Shown: positions 21,631 through 33,717, counted from the first letter of the stretch. The stretch is 64,000 nt of DNA from Bufo bufo (GCF_905171765.1 NC_053390.1:140091468-140155467); one strand, 5' to 3'. Translations and numbers: made by a program. Notes: generated from the sequence alone by a model not told the origin.

Positions 21631-22791
21631 TGCCTTGATAATTGCAGTCTCCACCCCAGTAGATGTATGGACAGGGCTCCTACGTTCCCAATCGAATGAC
21701 ACAGATTTTCAGGATCATGATGTTAAATATGGATATGTAAATCCTTATCATGCTTGTTATAACTGTCCTACATATGAGACTCTGCAAAGTAATATGATAG
21801 AAATCTAGAAAGTTGTAAAAAGATAGTATCAGGAAAAAATATGCAATGTAATATTACAAAAACAGTACCATCCCTAGACAAACATGTACCTCTACCAACA
21901 GGATGGGTATTGGCCTGTAGAAATACTAGTCACACATATATACCGGCCAATATTACAGAGGGACCCTGTACAATAGCCAGGTTGACATTAGCAATGATAC
22001 CACTATTCCCAGCAATGCAGACACGACACACGAGAGACACTTCCCTACAGTTACCAGAAAATTGTGACTATAATGTGAATCTCCTCTCTAGATCAGAATA
22101 CATGAGTTTAGGGATATCTTTGATAGGAGTACCAGGGTGGGCCATATATAACCACAGGACAATATCAACACTTGCCTGTTTTATGGTAAAACAGATAAAT
22201 ATCACTAGTGCAGTTCTGCAAGATATGCTGCTGGATATACAATCATGTAGAAAAAGAAGCTATCTTGCAGAATAGGGCAACTATTGACTATTTATTGCTT
22301 CAACATGGTATAGGATGCTCAGTGTTATAGGGATGTGTTGTTTCAATTTATCAGACCACTCCCGTGGAATAAAAGATAAAATAGGCCAAGTAGAAGATAT
22401 GATAAAACATATAAAACAAGATGTTGACCAAGGTTGGTGGGACTGGCTTTTTGGCTGGATACCTGACTTTGGTCAAATAAGGTATGTTTTAGGAGTGGCA
22501 CTTGCCGTGGTCGCTGCAATAGTGTGTCTCTGCTGTTGTCTACAGTGTGTGCCCTCCCTTCTTACCATATGTAAAAATGTGGCCGAAAGAGGGGTACACT
22601 CAACATTCCTCTATACTCCGGTAGAGGTAGAAGAGGCAAACACAACCTCAACAAAGCCTGAGAATTATACTCCTGAAGGGTATATGGAATACCTAAAGTC
22701 TTATAAGCAAACTAAGGAAAAACTAGAAAGGAACAAAATGAAAAAAACACATTATATAGATATATGTAAATGGATTTTAAGAGAGGATTGA
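21575..22791 (+). pseudogene. env: Retroviral envelope remnant (SU fragment and TM subunit)
   Basis: Pieces in successive frames: 21,575-21,808 (N-terminal SU), 21,841-22,275 (SU remainder with NIT/NTS glycosylation-type sites), then a stop and the transmembrane subunit to 22,791. TM shows the disulfide motif as GCSVIGMCC, that is CX5CC instead of the usual CX6CC. It is followed by a heptad-type helix, a Trp-rich membrane-proximal stretch (WWDWLFGW), a membrane segment ending in a cysteine cluster, and a cytoplasmic tail. No furin-type site or fusion peptide could be confirmed. Stops and frame changes make it inactive. Confidence 0.75.
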
Positions 22792-22799
22792 TAGATTCT

Positions 22800-23140
22800 A
22801 TTTCAGTCCAAAGCCTATTTTTATATAAGCTTATATTCCATCACTATCAATACATTAATACATCACGCACACAGGAACACGTAGCGGGAAAAGTTATTAA
22901 AAAAACTACTAAAGTGGTTTTGCTCACATATCACATATAGCCTTGGACTCTGGTAAAAGATAAGATAACTGAAATGTGTAGCTGGCTAAAAACGTGTGTT
23001 ACTGGTTAACTTAAACATCATGTCATTTAGGACTATATATGTCTCATGAGATCAATAAAGATGCAGAGTGACTTTGAACTGCACAGAAGTGTGTCTTGTG
23101 TCATTATCGCTCTCTCTGGAGTCAGATAAAGAGTCAAATC
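22800..23140 (+). mobile_element. Probable retroviral 3' LTR
   Basis: Directly after env. It contains a TATATATGTCTCATGAG segment, an AATAAA polyadenylation signal at about 23,054 and a following GTGTGTCTTGTGTCATT-like region as expected of R/U5. With no second LTR to compare, the ends are approximate. Confidence 0.5.
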
Positions 23141-26100
23141 AAGCTGAATACCGAAGGCTTGTACAAGGGGTACAAAATATAAGGGAAAGAAAGAATATTC
23201 CTTACATTTACCATGAGCATGTTGTGGTGATGCCCGCCACTGCCCCTCTCCTTCCCTGAGGGCACCAAGGCTGCGCTACTCACTCCACTGGCCTCTCATT
23301 AGTCTTCCCCAGCTGGCAGCTTTACTGGTCATGGGTGTCTTTAGTGTATCTTTGGCAGGCTGCAGCCTCCACCTTCCCTGTGTTGGTCCTAGGCTGTGCT
23401 ACAAGGTGCTCATGTGCTTTCGCTTGGCCTCTTAATTTTGCAGCTTAGCCTCGTGCACTTGAATGGGACTGAGCAGAGATTAGTCCATGTGACGGATGAA
23501 CATGATATCACTGGCCTAGGAAGAGGCTGCAGCACTTACTGGAGTGCAACGATCTCTCCAAACAGCTGATCGACGAGGCTACCGGATTTCGGATCCCCGA
23601 CGATCTGATCTGATATTGATGACCACTCCAGAGAGAAATCAGAATCAATGGAATGGAAGCTTTAGGGTACAGGCACATGGTCTTCTGGTGCAGTTTTGGA
23701 AACTAAAATCAGAAGTGGATCATAAAAGGAGAAAAAATATAAAGGACAGATGCTACATCTGCTTTTTTTATTTCAGTCCTGGTTTTGGCTTCTACAACTG
23801 CGTCAGGAAATGTATAGCCCTAACCTTAAAGTACCCATTGCAAATAGATTTAGGTGAAAAGTTCTGGTGTGCTTTTGGTGGATTTTATTCCTTCAGCATT
23901 TTGGACGGTACACATGTTGAGGCAAGCATATGATATCCAAAGGCTCCTCTGCACAATTCTATTCTAATAATAAAGAGTTTGCAGGAGAGACTGACCATTG
24001 TACAAGACACAGCGTCAGGTCATAGTGCGCATCTCCACGTACTACGTTCTGACACTGTGCGGACGTAGTGGCGACCGAGCTGGAGAGTAGCAACAGTGCC
24101 CGATCAGGAAAGGAGATCTGAGCATGGGGTGGAGAGTGCGCTGGTATGACTTCTTCCCAGATCCACTGCTAGAGCCGCACTTGAAGAGAACATTAAATGA
24201 CACCAGTATATTTAAAAATGTTTAGCAGGTAATGGTAACCTTACTGCTAATAAGAGGATGATGTCACAAGGAATGTTTCATCATTGTTTGAATCATGTTT
24301 TTTATGTTTAACTTATTTTAAAATAATTTAAAAATTTTCATGTAAATATCTAGATGCCTATCTGTCATTCTTATCCTGCCTGTAATGACATCACCTATTT
24401 TAATAGATAAGAGAGGATTCACCATTCACAATAGGTGATTGTCAAAGCTTATCTATTCTTTCCTTGTACAATGACCTCTGCACAGAGCATCTGTGGGGAT
24501 AAGCGGAGAGAGGGAGCTCCAAAGGCCAGACTGTGGGGCTCTAATCAATTACCATGGCAGCCTGGGGCCTTGAGAAAGTTCCCAAGCCTGTCATGACTAA
24601 AGCCTGCCTGAAAAGACATATGCAAGGCATGGCTTCTCAGGCATGCTGTCAGAATCCTATACACTGCAATAGTATTCTATTACAATATATAGGACAAGCA
24701 ATCAGAAGATCACATGTTCAAGTCCCCTAAGGGGACTAAAAGATCCAGTGTAAAAGGAAAAAATAAAAAATAAAAATTCAAATCACCTCCACAATCCCTT
24801 TCCCAATTTTACATATAAAAATAAACAATAAATGTAATAGGCATGATCAAATATTTCTCCTGTGCAGTGAATGTTATGGTACTTTGTCCCCCTGCAAAAA
24901 ATAAATTAACAAAAAAAATATCAAAAGGTTGTATCTACTCCAAAATAGTATGAATAAAAATTACACCCCACAATGAATAAGCCCTCACACAGCTCTGTAG
25001 ATGTAAATATAAAAAAAAAAAGATATGGGTGTCAGAAAATGGCGATTATTTTTTTAAAGTAGTGAACCTCAATAAAAACTAAACAAATTTGGCATCACCA
25101 TAAGCATAAGCAGAATAAAGATGTAATGTCATTTTTAGCATACGGAAAACACTATAATTGTGAGAATGAGAACCCAAAATACCTTGAAAAAAAACAAAAA
25201 ATACAACTTGTTCTGCAAGAAATAAGCCCTCATATGGCTATTTGCCTCACATGCTAGTTGTGGCTAGTGTTGAGCAAATCGAAGTCCGAATTTCAGGGAA
25301 AATTGCCCCACTACTTACCAAGAAATGCGCTTCGTGACGACGTAATTCATCACGTAGCAAAAAAAAATTAAAATTCTGCAAAGCTGCCGAATCAATTTTT
25401 TTTATACTTCCCTTATCTCTACTTTTGGCTTTTGGAAGGTAGAAAGGCAAAAACAAAAATGGAAAACCACAAATGGACTGGTCCTTAACAGATTAAATCT
25501 GTGGCAGGATTTTATTTAGACCTAATTAGACCTAATAGGTCTAGTGCTGTAATTCTTTTTATTTAAACCTTAACACATTGTATTATTGTCATAAAACGGC
25601 CTTTACATCAGGACACCCAATTTCCTTCTTACTTAATTGGCTTTTATGGACTCTTCTTTATTAATATGAAATATTGTTTTACTTCCAAGATAATGAAGTG
25701 CATATAATCCTCATTTCACATGCACAAATTTTTTGTCATTAAAGGTACATTTCTGGACCCCATGCCATGACAAATTACGTTTACCCACTTAAAGAGCAAT
25801 AAATCAACATAAAAAGAATGCTTCTGGGGTAAATACTGTTGTAGGAGGTCCTTATTTTACCATACTATTCATCAAGTGCTAATAAAGTGCCAAGGTGTAA
25901 GCAGGCTCATTAAAGCCTGCTTACAATCTTCTTAAATTACTTGCTTTTATTAGTGTATGTACTTCTGAGATCAAAGGCATCAATAATGCATAAAGTTAAA
26001 ATATACTAAGACTTTACAAATGTACGCTCCTTTAAAACCAATTAAAACTTGTTGGCCTTATACGCAAGTTTGTCTTTAAGCTAACCAGATGGGAACCAGA

Positions 26101-26874
26101 AAATGCATGTTACATTTTATTCCTATTTCTAAATTTTTGTGGCTTATACTTTCCTGCATTATTAATAGTCATATGTATACGTTGTTTAGACACTGCAGGT
26201 GCAGTACATTAGAAGAATTTGTTCCCATAATGCCTAATATTGTAAACTATTTGCATGCACTGTAAATATGGTTTCCATTGAGTTCTTGAACATAAAAAAT
26301 AAATACGTTAGAAGTTGACAGAGCATGAAGCGGCTTCTTTTATGATTGGTCGAGAGTTTATGCCAACAAATATTTATTTTGAAAAAAATAGGTGATCTAA
26401 AGACAACTTTAAAGTCAAAGTCAGCACATCGCACTGTGCAAAACATTTACATATAAATACGCAGTTTTTTTGTATTTTTTCTCACATTGTATCATTTTTT
26501 ATATATATTTTTTCACATTTTTTTACTTCTTTATTGTTTTTCAATTTACATTGATTTTTCTAAAATAGTTTTTCACATTGTTACATATAATGCTCACACT
26601 ACACCCCTTTTTTTAGCACTTTGTTCATTGCTTATTATTTACTCACATCTCAGTTTGTTTCTTGTAGATTTAGTCCTCTTGGAGTCATGTTGGATATGAT
26701 TGGTTTTTTTTTTGTTACCCCTAGTTTGTTTAAAGTGGATACCCCACAGTTCTTTGTGATAGTCCTCTATTAGAATTTTGAAATCTGATTATACATCGTT
26801 ATCATCTGGAATTGGATGTCTTGCCTATGAATACTTTCCTACCAGCTTCGGACCTAAACCTCAAAAAATTTGTT
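23141..26874. other. Mostly unique AT-rich DNA, no gene seen
   Basis: No frame resembles a known protein. The part at 24,700-25,240 (after GTTCAAGTCCCCTAAGGGGA) looks like an interior piece of an old DNA transposon family, and 25,255-25,330 resembles a MITE end. The segment 25,500-26,400 has no repeat features and contains TAAT-rich blocks (for example TTCATCAAGTGCTAATAAAG), so it may be ancient unique sequence. Confidence 0.35.
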
Positions 26875-26877
26875 AGT

Positions 26878-27224
26878 CTGAGTTCACATCACCATTAAAA
26901 ACAGATCCTTTATTTTGTGTATCAGTTATGATCCATTTGCATCACTTTGTGTCACTTCTGTAAGAGATCAGTTATTTTTGACAGGGGAAAAAATCCTGCA
27001 TGCAGTACTTTTCCTCCTGTCAAAAATAACTGATCTCTGACGGAACCGACACAAATTGATGCAAACTGATCGTAACTGATGCTCCAAAAAAGAAGGATCA
27101 GTTATTTTAAGTACAAACTGATGCTAAATGATTATAGCGGATCCTTTTTTTTGTTGTTTTTTTTTCTGTTCTTCTGACGGATCAGAAGAATGGAAAGCTA
27201 AACGTTGATGTAAACTCAGCCTTA
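26878..27224. mobile_element. MITE (about 350 bp) with internal hairpin
   Basis: Ends: TCTGAGTTCACATCACCATT and the inverse-like GTTGATGTAAACTCAGCC. Internal inverted block: AGAGATCAGTTATTTTTGAC at about 26,963 and GTCAAAAATAACTGATCTCT at about 27,018. A second, split copy of this family flanks the PLE composite at 30.5/32.4 kb. Confidence 0.7.
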
Positions 27225-27225
27225 G

Positions 27226-28829
27226 GCCTCATGCACATGACCGTTGTGTGCATCCGTGGCCATTGTTCCGTTTTCCGTTATTTTCTGCGGACCCAATGAC
27301 TTTCAATGGGTCCGTTGAAAACTCTGAAAATGCACCGTTGTTCATCCGTGGCCGTGATCCGTGTTTCCTGTCCGTCAAAAAAATATGACCTGTCCTATTT
27401 TTTTGACGGACAACGGTTCACGAACCCATTCAAGTCAATGGGTCCGTGAAAAAACACGGATGCACACAAGATTGGCATCCGTGTCCATGCTACTGCAATC
27501 CTGGTTGCCATGGTTACTTAGCAATTTTTAGAAGCATTATACTTACCTGTGATGTCTGTGACCGGCCGGGCGCTCCTCCTACTGGTAAGTGACAGGTCTG
27601 TGCTATAGGCAATGCGCCGCACAGACCTTTCACTTACCAGTAGGAGGAGCGCCCGGCCGGTCACAGACAGCGAAGGTAAGTATAATGCTTCTAAAATTGC
27701 TAAGTAACCATGGCAACCAAGACTGCAGTAGCGTCCTGGTTGCCATGGTTACCGATCGGAGCCCCAGCGATTAAAATGGGACTCCGATCGGAACTCTCCG
27801 CTGCCACCAATGATGGGGGAAGGTGATTTTAATTAGGGGGGGGAGAGGGGAGGCCGCACTGGCCACCAATGAATATAATACTGGGGAGGGAGGCCGCACT
27901 GGCCACCAATGAGTTAAATACAGGGGAGGGAGGAAGGGGGGCCGCACTGGCCACCAATGATGGGGGAAGGTGATTTTAATTAGGTGGGGGGGAGGGTAGG
28001 CTGCACTGGCCACCAATGAATATAATACTGGGGAGGGAGGGGGGCCGCACTGGCCACCAATGAGTTAAATACAGGGGAGGGAGGGAGGGGGGCCGCACTG
28101 GCCACCAATGAGTAAAATACAGGGGAAGGAGGGAGGGGGGCCGCACTGGCCACCAATGAGTTAAATACAGGGGAGGGGGGTCTGCCCCCTCCTGCCTGGC
28201 AGCACCTGATCTCTTACAGGGGGCTATGATACGCACAATTAACCACTCAGGTGCGGCACCTGAGGGGTTAATTGTGCTGATCACAGCCCCCTATAAGAGA
28301 TCGGGTGCTGCCAGGCAGCAGGGGGCAGTCATGTACACAGTTCTTAGTATATTCTAACTTGAAGCGTCCCCATCACTATGGGAACGCCTCTGTGTTAGAA
28401 TATACTGTCGGATCTGAGTTTTGCCGATCTAACTCAAATCCGATGGTATATTCTAACATAGAGGCGTTCCCATGGTGATGGGGACGCTTCAAGTTAAAAT
28501 ATACCATCGGATTGGAGAAAACTCCGATCCTATGGTATATTAACTCCTGACTTTACATTGAAAGTCAGAGGGGGACGGATCCGTTTGCAATTGCACCATA
28601 TTGTGTCAACGTCAAATGGATCCGTCCCCATTGACTTGCATTGTAAGTCAGGGCGGATCCGTTTGGCTCCGCTCGGCCAGGCGGACACCAAAACGACTTT
28701 TTCTTCATGTCCGTGGATCCTCCAAAAATCAAGGAAGACCCACGGAAGAAAAAACGGACACGTATCACAGACCTACGGACCCCGTTTTTGCGGACCTTAA
28801 AAAAAAATGGTCGTGTGCATGAGGCCTTA
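27226..28829. mobile_element. Compound foldback element (1.6 kb) with three internal palindromes and a VNTR
   Basis: Outer inverted ends: AGGCCTCATGCACATGACCG on the left and GGTCGTGTGCATGAGGCC on the right. Inside, in order, are a palindrome at 27,488-27,732 (arms about 115 bases, loop about 17), a G-rich VNTR at 27,800-28,180, a second palindrome at 28,182-28,328 (arms about 70) and a third at 28,347-28,505 (arms about 65). It then returns to normal MITE sequence (28,560-28,829). No transposase is present. The structure suggests repeated insertion of foldback units into one MITE. Confidence 0.75.
27800..28180. repeat. VNTR with GCACTGGCCACCAATGA unit
   Basis: About seven copies of CCGCACTGGCCACCAATGA followed by either ATATAATAC or GTTAAATAC and a G-rich run (GGGGAGGGAGG). 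Unit lengths vary from about 40 to 60 bases. G-rich tracts on the plus strand could form quadruplexes. Confidence 0.85.
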
Positions 28830-29195
28830 AGGTCCCTTTACACGAGATGACAGAGCAGCAGATTATCAGGAAGGAAGCTGTCCAACCCAACAATCTGCTG
28901 GTCGCTGGTGGAGGAGACCACTGCAGTTACATGCAGCGATCTCTTCCAGATTATGGGGACAAGCTAATGCCATCGCTCTTCCCCGACACACCATGATCTG
29001 CTGCCAGCAAATGACGATTTTTGTGTCAGCACAAAATGATCAGATTACCTGATGAACGAGCGTTTAGCTCGTTCATCAGGTATTCGGCAGTTCATTTGCA
29101 CCGCCAGATAATCACTAACGAGCGATCCTATGAACGCTCATTAGCTATTATCTTCAAATTTCTCAGCCCGTGTAAAGGGTCATTTTGGCTCAGTT
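28829..29195. mobile_element. MITE (about 365 bp), palindromic interior
   Basis: The left end AAGGTCCCTTTACACGAGAT matches in inverse the right CCCGTGTAAAGGGTC. The interior holds CCTGATGAACGAGCGTTTAG followed by its inverse. Related sequence recurs at 29,785-29,880 and 45.65-45.98 kb. Confidence 0.65.
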
Positions 29196-29235
29196 CATAC
29201 TTCAGTTATTTGGTCAGTTATTTCCATCAATTAAG

Positions 29236-30087
29236 CCTTATTCACACGTCAGCGTTTTGGCCAGTGATTTTCCTCAGTGATTGTGAGCCAAAACCAGGAG
29301 TCGATCTTACACAAGGATAAAGTGTAAGGGAAAGATTTGCACCTGCTCTGTGTTTAGAGCCGCACCTGGTTTTGGCTTTAAATCACTGATGAAAATAACT
29401 GAAGTATGAACTAATGGCTCGTTCGCACGAACGTGTGATGCCCATTGCCGTATTGCGGAACGCATTTGCGGATCCGCAATACACGGGCACCGTTCCGTGG
29501 CCATTCCGCATCACGGATGCGGACCCATTGAAATGAATGGGTCTGCAAATCCGGAGATGCAGAACGGAAGAACGGAACGGAACACTACGGAAGCACTATG
29601 GAGTGCTTTCTGGGGTTTCGTTCCGTGCTTCCGCACCGCAAAAAGATAGAACTTGCTCTATCTTTTTGTGGAACGGAAGGATCATGGACCCATTCTAGTA
29701 AATGGGTCTGTGATCCACATGCGGCTGCCCCATGGACGGTGCCAGTGCATTGCGGACCGCAATTTGCACGGGCTTCACACCCTAAAAGGCTCTTTACACG
29801 GGCTGAGAATCTTAAAGATAATAGCCAATGAGCGTTCATAGGATCGCTCGTTAGTGATTATCTGGCGGTGTAAATGTACCCCCAATTACCTGATGAACGA
29901 GTGAAACAGTAATCACTGACTGAATGATGACTGTGTGAATAAGGCATTATTGTGAGCCAAAACTAGCTGCTGGTCAGAAACACAGAAGAGGTTAATTTCT
30001 TTCCATTATACCTTATCTCTGAGTAGGTTTTCTCTACTGGTTTTGGCTCACAATAACTGATGAAAATAACTGAAGTGTGAACTCAGC
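29236..30087. mobile_element. Stacked MITEs (outer copy interrupted by inner copies)
   Basis: The outer element has TTATTCACACGTCAGCGTTTT at left and GTGTGAACTCAGCCTAAGG at right, and contains TTGTGAGCCAAAACCAG blocks in both orientations. A second MITE (about 29,415-29,790, with GCGGATCCGCAATACACGGG) and part of the CCCTTTACACG family (29,785-29,880) lie inside it. Exact joints are uncertain. Confidence 0.5.
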
Positions 30088-30385
30088 CTAAGGCCTCATG
30101 CACACGACCGTTGTTCTAGTCCACATCCGAGCCGCAGTTTTTGCGGCTCGGGTGCAGCCCCATTCACTTCAATGGGGCGGCAAAAGATGCGGACAGCACT
30201 CCGTGTGCTGTCCGCATCCGTTGCTCCGTTCCGTGGCCCCGCAAAAAAAAAAATAACATGTCCTATTCTTGTGAGCACTTTGTGGACAAGAATAGGCAGA
30301 ACTCACACGGACACCATCCGTGTTTTGCGGATCCGCGATTTGCGGACCGCAAAACACGCAACGGTCATGTGCATGTAGCCTAACA
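30088..30385. mobile_element. MITE, good copy of the 'cgtgtgcatgaggcc' family
   Basis: Inverted ends AAGGCCTCATGCACACGACC and GGTCATGTGCATGTAGCCT. The interior shows the inverted blocks GGATGCGGACAGCAC and CGGAACGGAG-like sequence and the A-tract followed by ACATGTCCTATTCTTGT. Confidence 0.7.
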
Positions 30386-30647
30386 ACTAGCTTTTTTCAT
30401 CTAAAAAAATGGATTTCAGATGGAAATGGCTCAAACGGATGCCAAAATGTGCAACAGAATGCATATTTTTTGTTTTACAGGATCCTGTTTTTTTTATGTT
30501 CTGACGGATGAGAAGAACGGAAAATGAAATGGAGATGTAAACTCTCCCTAATATCAATTTGTACAATTAATACAAAAACTCCAGTTAGACCGTATTGGAT
30601 GCAACTTGTTTATTTGGTATTCACAGTTGGTTGCTGCGGCGAGGTAA

Positions 30648-30675
30648 CGTTTCGGCAACTCTGTGCCTTCATCAG
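30648..30675 (-). ncRNA. Hammerhead-ribozyme-like motif, PLE composite 1, left arm
   Basis: On the minus strand: core CTGATGA, one extra A, a stem (GGCA pairs with TGCC), GAA, then ACGT, U and AC. See the identical right-arm copy for the proposed fold. Confidence 0.45.
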
Positions 30676-30815
30676 ACTGCAGCAAAAAATAAATATAATA
30701 TCTATATCATTAAATATGACAGCGGATATACAATGTACATTTGTATATAGGAACATTACATAAGTAAGGTAAATAAATGAAAAAATTAAAATAAAGGCGC
30801 AGTTGTGAGGATACC

Positions 30816-31165
30816 TTACGGATTTTTCCGTACTAGTGTATCTAGGAAGTTAATCGATGTGTGGTCATAATGGATGGTAAATTGAAGTTCAGGTGTGATA
30901 TGATTCATGAAGTTATGGAATTCCAGTAGTGTTTCTGTGGTGCCCTTCCAGATACAAAAAATGTCGTCAATATATCTTTTCAAAATTTGTACATGTGTCC
31001 TAAAGTTGTTATCTGGGTATAGGTGGGTCTCCTCAAAATCTGACATAAAGCTATTGGCATATGGAGGTGCAACATTCGACCCCATTGCCGTCCCTTATTT
31101 CTGTAGATAAAATTGGTCCTGGAACAGAAAGAAATTGTAGTAGAGGACTATTGACAATAAGTCCT
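30816..31165 (-). pseudogene. Penelope-like reverse transcriptase fragment
   Basis: The minus strand shows RT motif blocks FQDQFYLQ, GTAMGSNVAPPYAN, the catalytic YIDD (in KRYIDDIFCIWKG) and the following FTIHYDHTSINFLDTLV. One stop lies just before GTAMGSN. The frame ends abruptly as RKNP where it meets the terminal arm, so the thumb and GIY-YIG domains are deleted. The same motifs occur in the larger PLE at 61.4-62.9 kb, but the sequences differ enough to be another family. Confidence 0.85.
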
Positions 31166-32209
31166 TACACAGGGAAATCTCTTATCACTTTCACCATTTT
31201 ATATTCTACTTCTCTATCCTTATTATTATTATTTTTCTTCCCTCCCCTGTTCCTTTCTCCCTTCTTTCCCCTTATCACTTGTCATCTAAGCGCAATGATA
31301 TTCCGATGTATTGTACTGTTGCCGGTGGAACGCAACAGTACAATACAGTATACTTCCGCCTATATTGTGAGCATCCCGTTTTTTCATATAATATGCCATC
31401 CCATAAAGCTTCCCCACCCTATACTACTGTTCCCTGTAGGGTCCGCCATCCCTCCCCCTGTCCCCATGCATCTACCAGACGGCACTGCGCTCCACCAACA
31501 CACTTCCGGGTGGTGGAACGCATCGCGGTGATCCTATGCATTCCACGTGACGTACTTCCGGTTCCGGAAGCGCGCGATTATTTGAACCCATGCCACAGTA
31601 GTGTAAAACATGGCGCATCCTTCCTCTAGGGGTACAACCGCATGTTTTTCTGATAACTGCGTCCACACACTCGTGTCTCCCTCTTCCAAAAGCGGCATTA
31701 GGTAAGTTGATCCTGGGACACTGGGCCAAGCATCAATATATATGCTTTTAACTGTTATTAAGTTGCAATTAATTGAATATACTATGAATGGGAATATATA
31801 AGTACTGACAAGCCGTCCCTTGGGACTCGGGTCCAGTATCAGGAATGCCTACAATAAACTGAGTGCAATGTAGATAGGATGATATCACTACAAATAGATG
31901 CTAGAATGGTTTTGTTTGGGCGATTTCCGTAAAACCTACCAGTACAGCGGATTTTGACCAAAAGAGGATAACACTGGTTCACTGTGTCCTTGCCGCAACA
32001 GGATCTTTAACTTTGAACTCCAGCGGATTTCTAATTTATTATTTCCTTATGCCTTTATTATTTTTCAATAATTTTTTCATTAATCTATTATTTCCTTGTG
32101 CCTTTATTTTTATTTTTTCATTTATTTACCTTACTTATGTAATGTTCCTATATACAAATGTACATTGTAAATCCGCTGTCATATTTAATGATATAGATAC
32201 TATATTTAT

Positions 32210-32272
32210 TTTTTGCTGCAGTCTGATGAAGGCACAGAGTTGCCGAAACGTTACCTCGCCGCAGCAACCAAC
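32210..32272 (+). ncRNA. Hammerhead-ribozyme-like motif, PLE composite 1, right arm
   Basis: The core CTGATGA begins at 32,223. The next A is bulged, GGCA/TGCC forms stem II, and GAA follows. The bases after GAA are ACGT, a self-complementary tetranucleotide that could form stem III only between two molecules. They are followed by T as the possible cleavage-site base. Stem I can form from AC/GT next to the core plus GCAGC (downstream) with GCTGC (upstream), separated by an internal loop. Hammerheads with reduced stem III that act as dimers are known from Penelope-like elements. Activity here is inferred, not shown. Confidence 0.5.
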
Positions 32273-32679
32273 TGTGAATACCAAATAAACAAGTTGCATC
32301 CAATACGGTCTAACTCGAGTTTTTGTATTAATTGTTAAAAGGGGTGGGAACCCTACTCCGGTAAAATATCCACTGCTACAAGGGCTCTGCTTGTTAATAT
32401 CAATTTGTGTCACTTCCATCAGAGATCAGATTTTTTTGGCAGAAGAAATAGCCCTGCGTGCCGTATTTTTTCTCCCATCAAAAATAACTGATCTCTGATG
32501 GAACTGACCCAGACTGATGCAAACTGGTGCCACAGAAAAGACGGATCAGTTATTTTAAGTGCAAAGTGATGCTAACAGAGCATAACTGATGCTCAAAATA
32601 AAGGATCCTTTTTTGTTGTTTTGTTCTTTTTCTGTTCTTCTGACGGATCAGAAGAACGGAAAGCTAAACTGTGATGTAG

Positions 32680-33050
32680 ACTCATGCACACTGTCGTTGC
32701 CGCGTCCGCAATATGTGGGCACCGGCCGTGTGCTCCCCGCATGACGGATGCAAACCCATTCACTTGAATGGGTCCACAATCTGGGGCTACGGTGCGGAAT
32801 GGAGGCACGGAACCCGACGGAAGCAGTACGGAGTGCTTCCATGGTCTTTCTGTCCGTGCCTCCGCACAACAAAAAAATAGAACATGTTCTATTTTTTCAG
32901 TGGGGAAGGATCACGGACCCATTCAAGTTGAATGGGTCTCGATCGGTCCCGGCTGCCGCACAGACGTTGCTCATGCATTAAGGTCCACAAATTGTGGTCC
33001 CAATGCACGGAATGGCCGCACAACGGCCGTGTGCATGCGGCCTTAAGCTG
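32680..33050. mobile_element. MITE (about 370 bp)
   Basis: The left TGCACACTGTCGTTGCCGCG and the right GCACAACGGCCGTGTGCATG are inverse of each other. The interior has CCCATTCACTTGAATGGGTC and the mirrored CCATTCAAGTTGAATGGGTC, and a poly-A tract at AACAAAAAAATAGAACATG. No coding capacity. Confidence 0.65.
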
Positions 33051-33054
33051 AGTA

Positions 33055-33717
33055 AAGAGTAGTACCTAGATCCTGGATATGGAGTGGCCCACCACTAAGT
33101 GATCCCACTAATAAATAGCACTATAGTATGCAATGCCCTCCTACAATTTCCTTCTCCACTGTTTAGAGACAGAATAAACAGTATATTTTAATGAATTTCG
33201 AAGTAGGGTTGAATGAATGAAAGGTGTCTGATCCGCTTCATCTGCATCACTATGAGATCACTATGATGGCACTGAGAGAAAGGAGGAAGCAAGGAAGCTA
33301 CTGAGCATGTCAGTCCACCACTGAATGCAGGACAAGGTGGACCAGAAGAATAAACAGAAATGGGATAATGTAATGTACATAACTTTTTTTCTGTTCGGTT
33401 ATGTAAATCATTTTTACTACTTTTTTCAGTGATATATGGGACTTTATTTAAATTTATTTTTATGTCACTTTTTGGTCAATGACACAATGTGCAACTAAAA
33501 TGTTCTTAAGTTATGTGCCCTTTCTGTAATGGTTGCTGTGATGTATGGATTATGGTGCCAGGGGAGTTTGGCCTGTGGTGGCCTTTTTTTTTTTTTTTTT
33601 CTTTATTCATTTTATTTTATGCCCCATAAGGTCATACAAGACATTTGTGGAATAGTTAACATTATATTTTTTTATTGCTGATTTCTCCTGTAACTGGGAC
33701 TGATATATTAGCCCCAG
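33055..33717. other. AT-rich stretch, no gene seen
   Basis: No frame or repeat of known type beyond a T17-18 run near 33,584-33,601. Confidence 0.4.

Larger units (their letters stand above)
18950..23140 (+). mobile_element. Endogenous retrovirus remnant (gamma/epsilon-like), no gag or 5' LTR seen
   Basis: Order on the plus strand is end of protease, reverse transcriptase, RNase H, partial integrase, envelope, and a probable 3' LTR. The sequence left of 19,121 shows no gag-like frame and no copy of the 3' LTR, so the 5' half is missing. Many stops, frameshifts and internal deletions show that it is an old inactive copy. The env gene with an immunosuppressive-type/transmembrane layout and a gammaretrovirus-like integrase C-terminus support the class assignment. 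Confidence 0.8.
30563..32394 (-). mobile_element. Penelope-like element composite 1 (1832 bp, 14-bp target duplication)
   Basis: Bounded by the direct repeat TAATATCAATTTGT at 30,549-30,562 and 32,395-32,408. Removing the insertion rejoins a MITE sequence of the same family as 26,878-27,224. Both ends carry the same roughly 240-base segment in opposite orientation (30,563-30,805 and about 32,098-32,336), each with a hammerhead-like motif. Between them are a piece of PLE reverse transcriptase on the minus strand (30,816-31,165) and a CpG-rich region (about 31,480-31,600). The RT is cut on both sides and no GIY-YIG domain is present, so the copy is non-autonomous. Confidence 0.8.
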
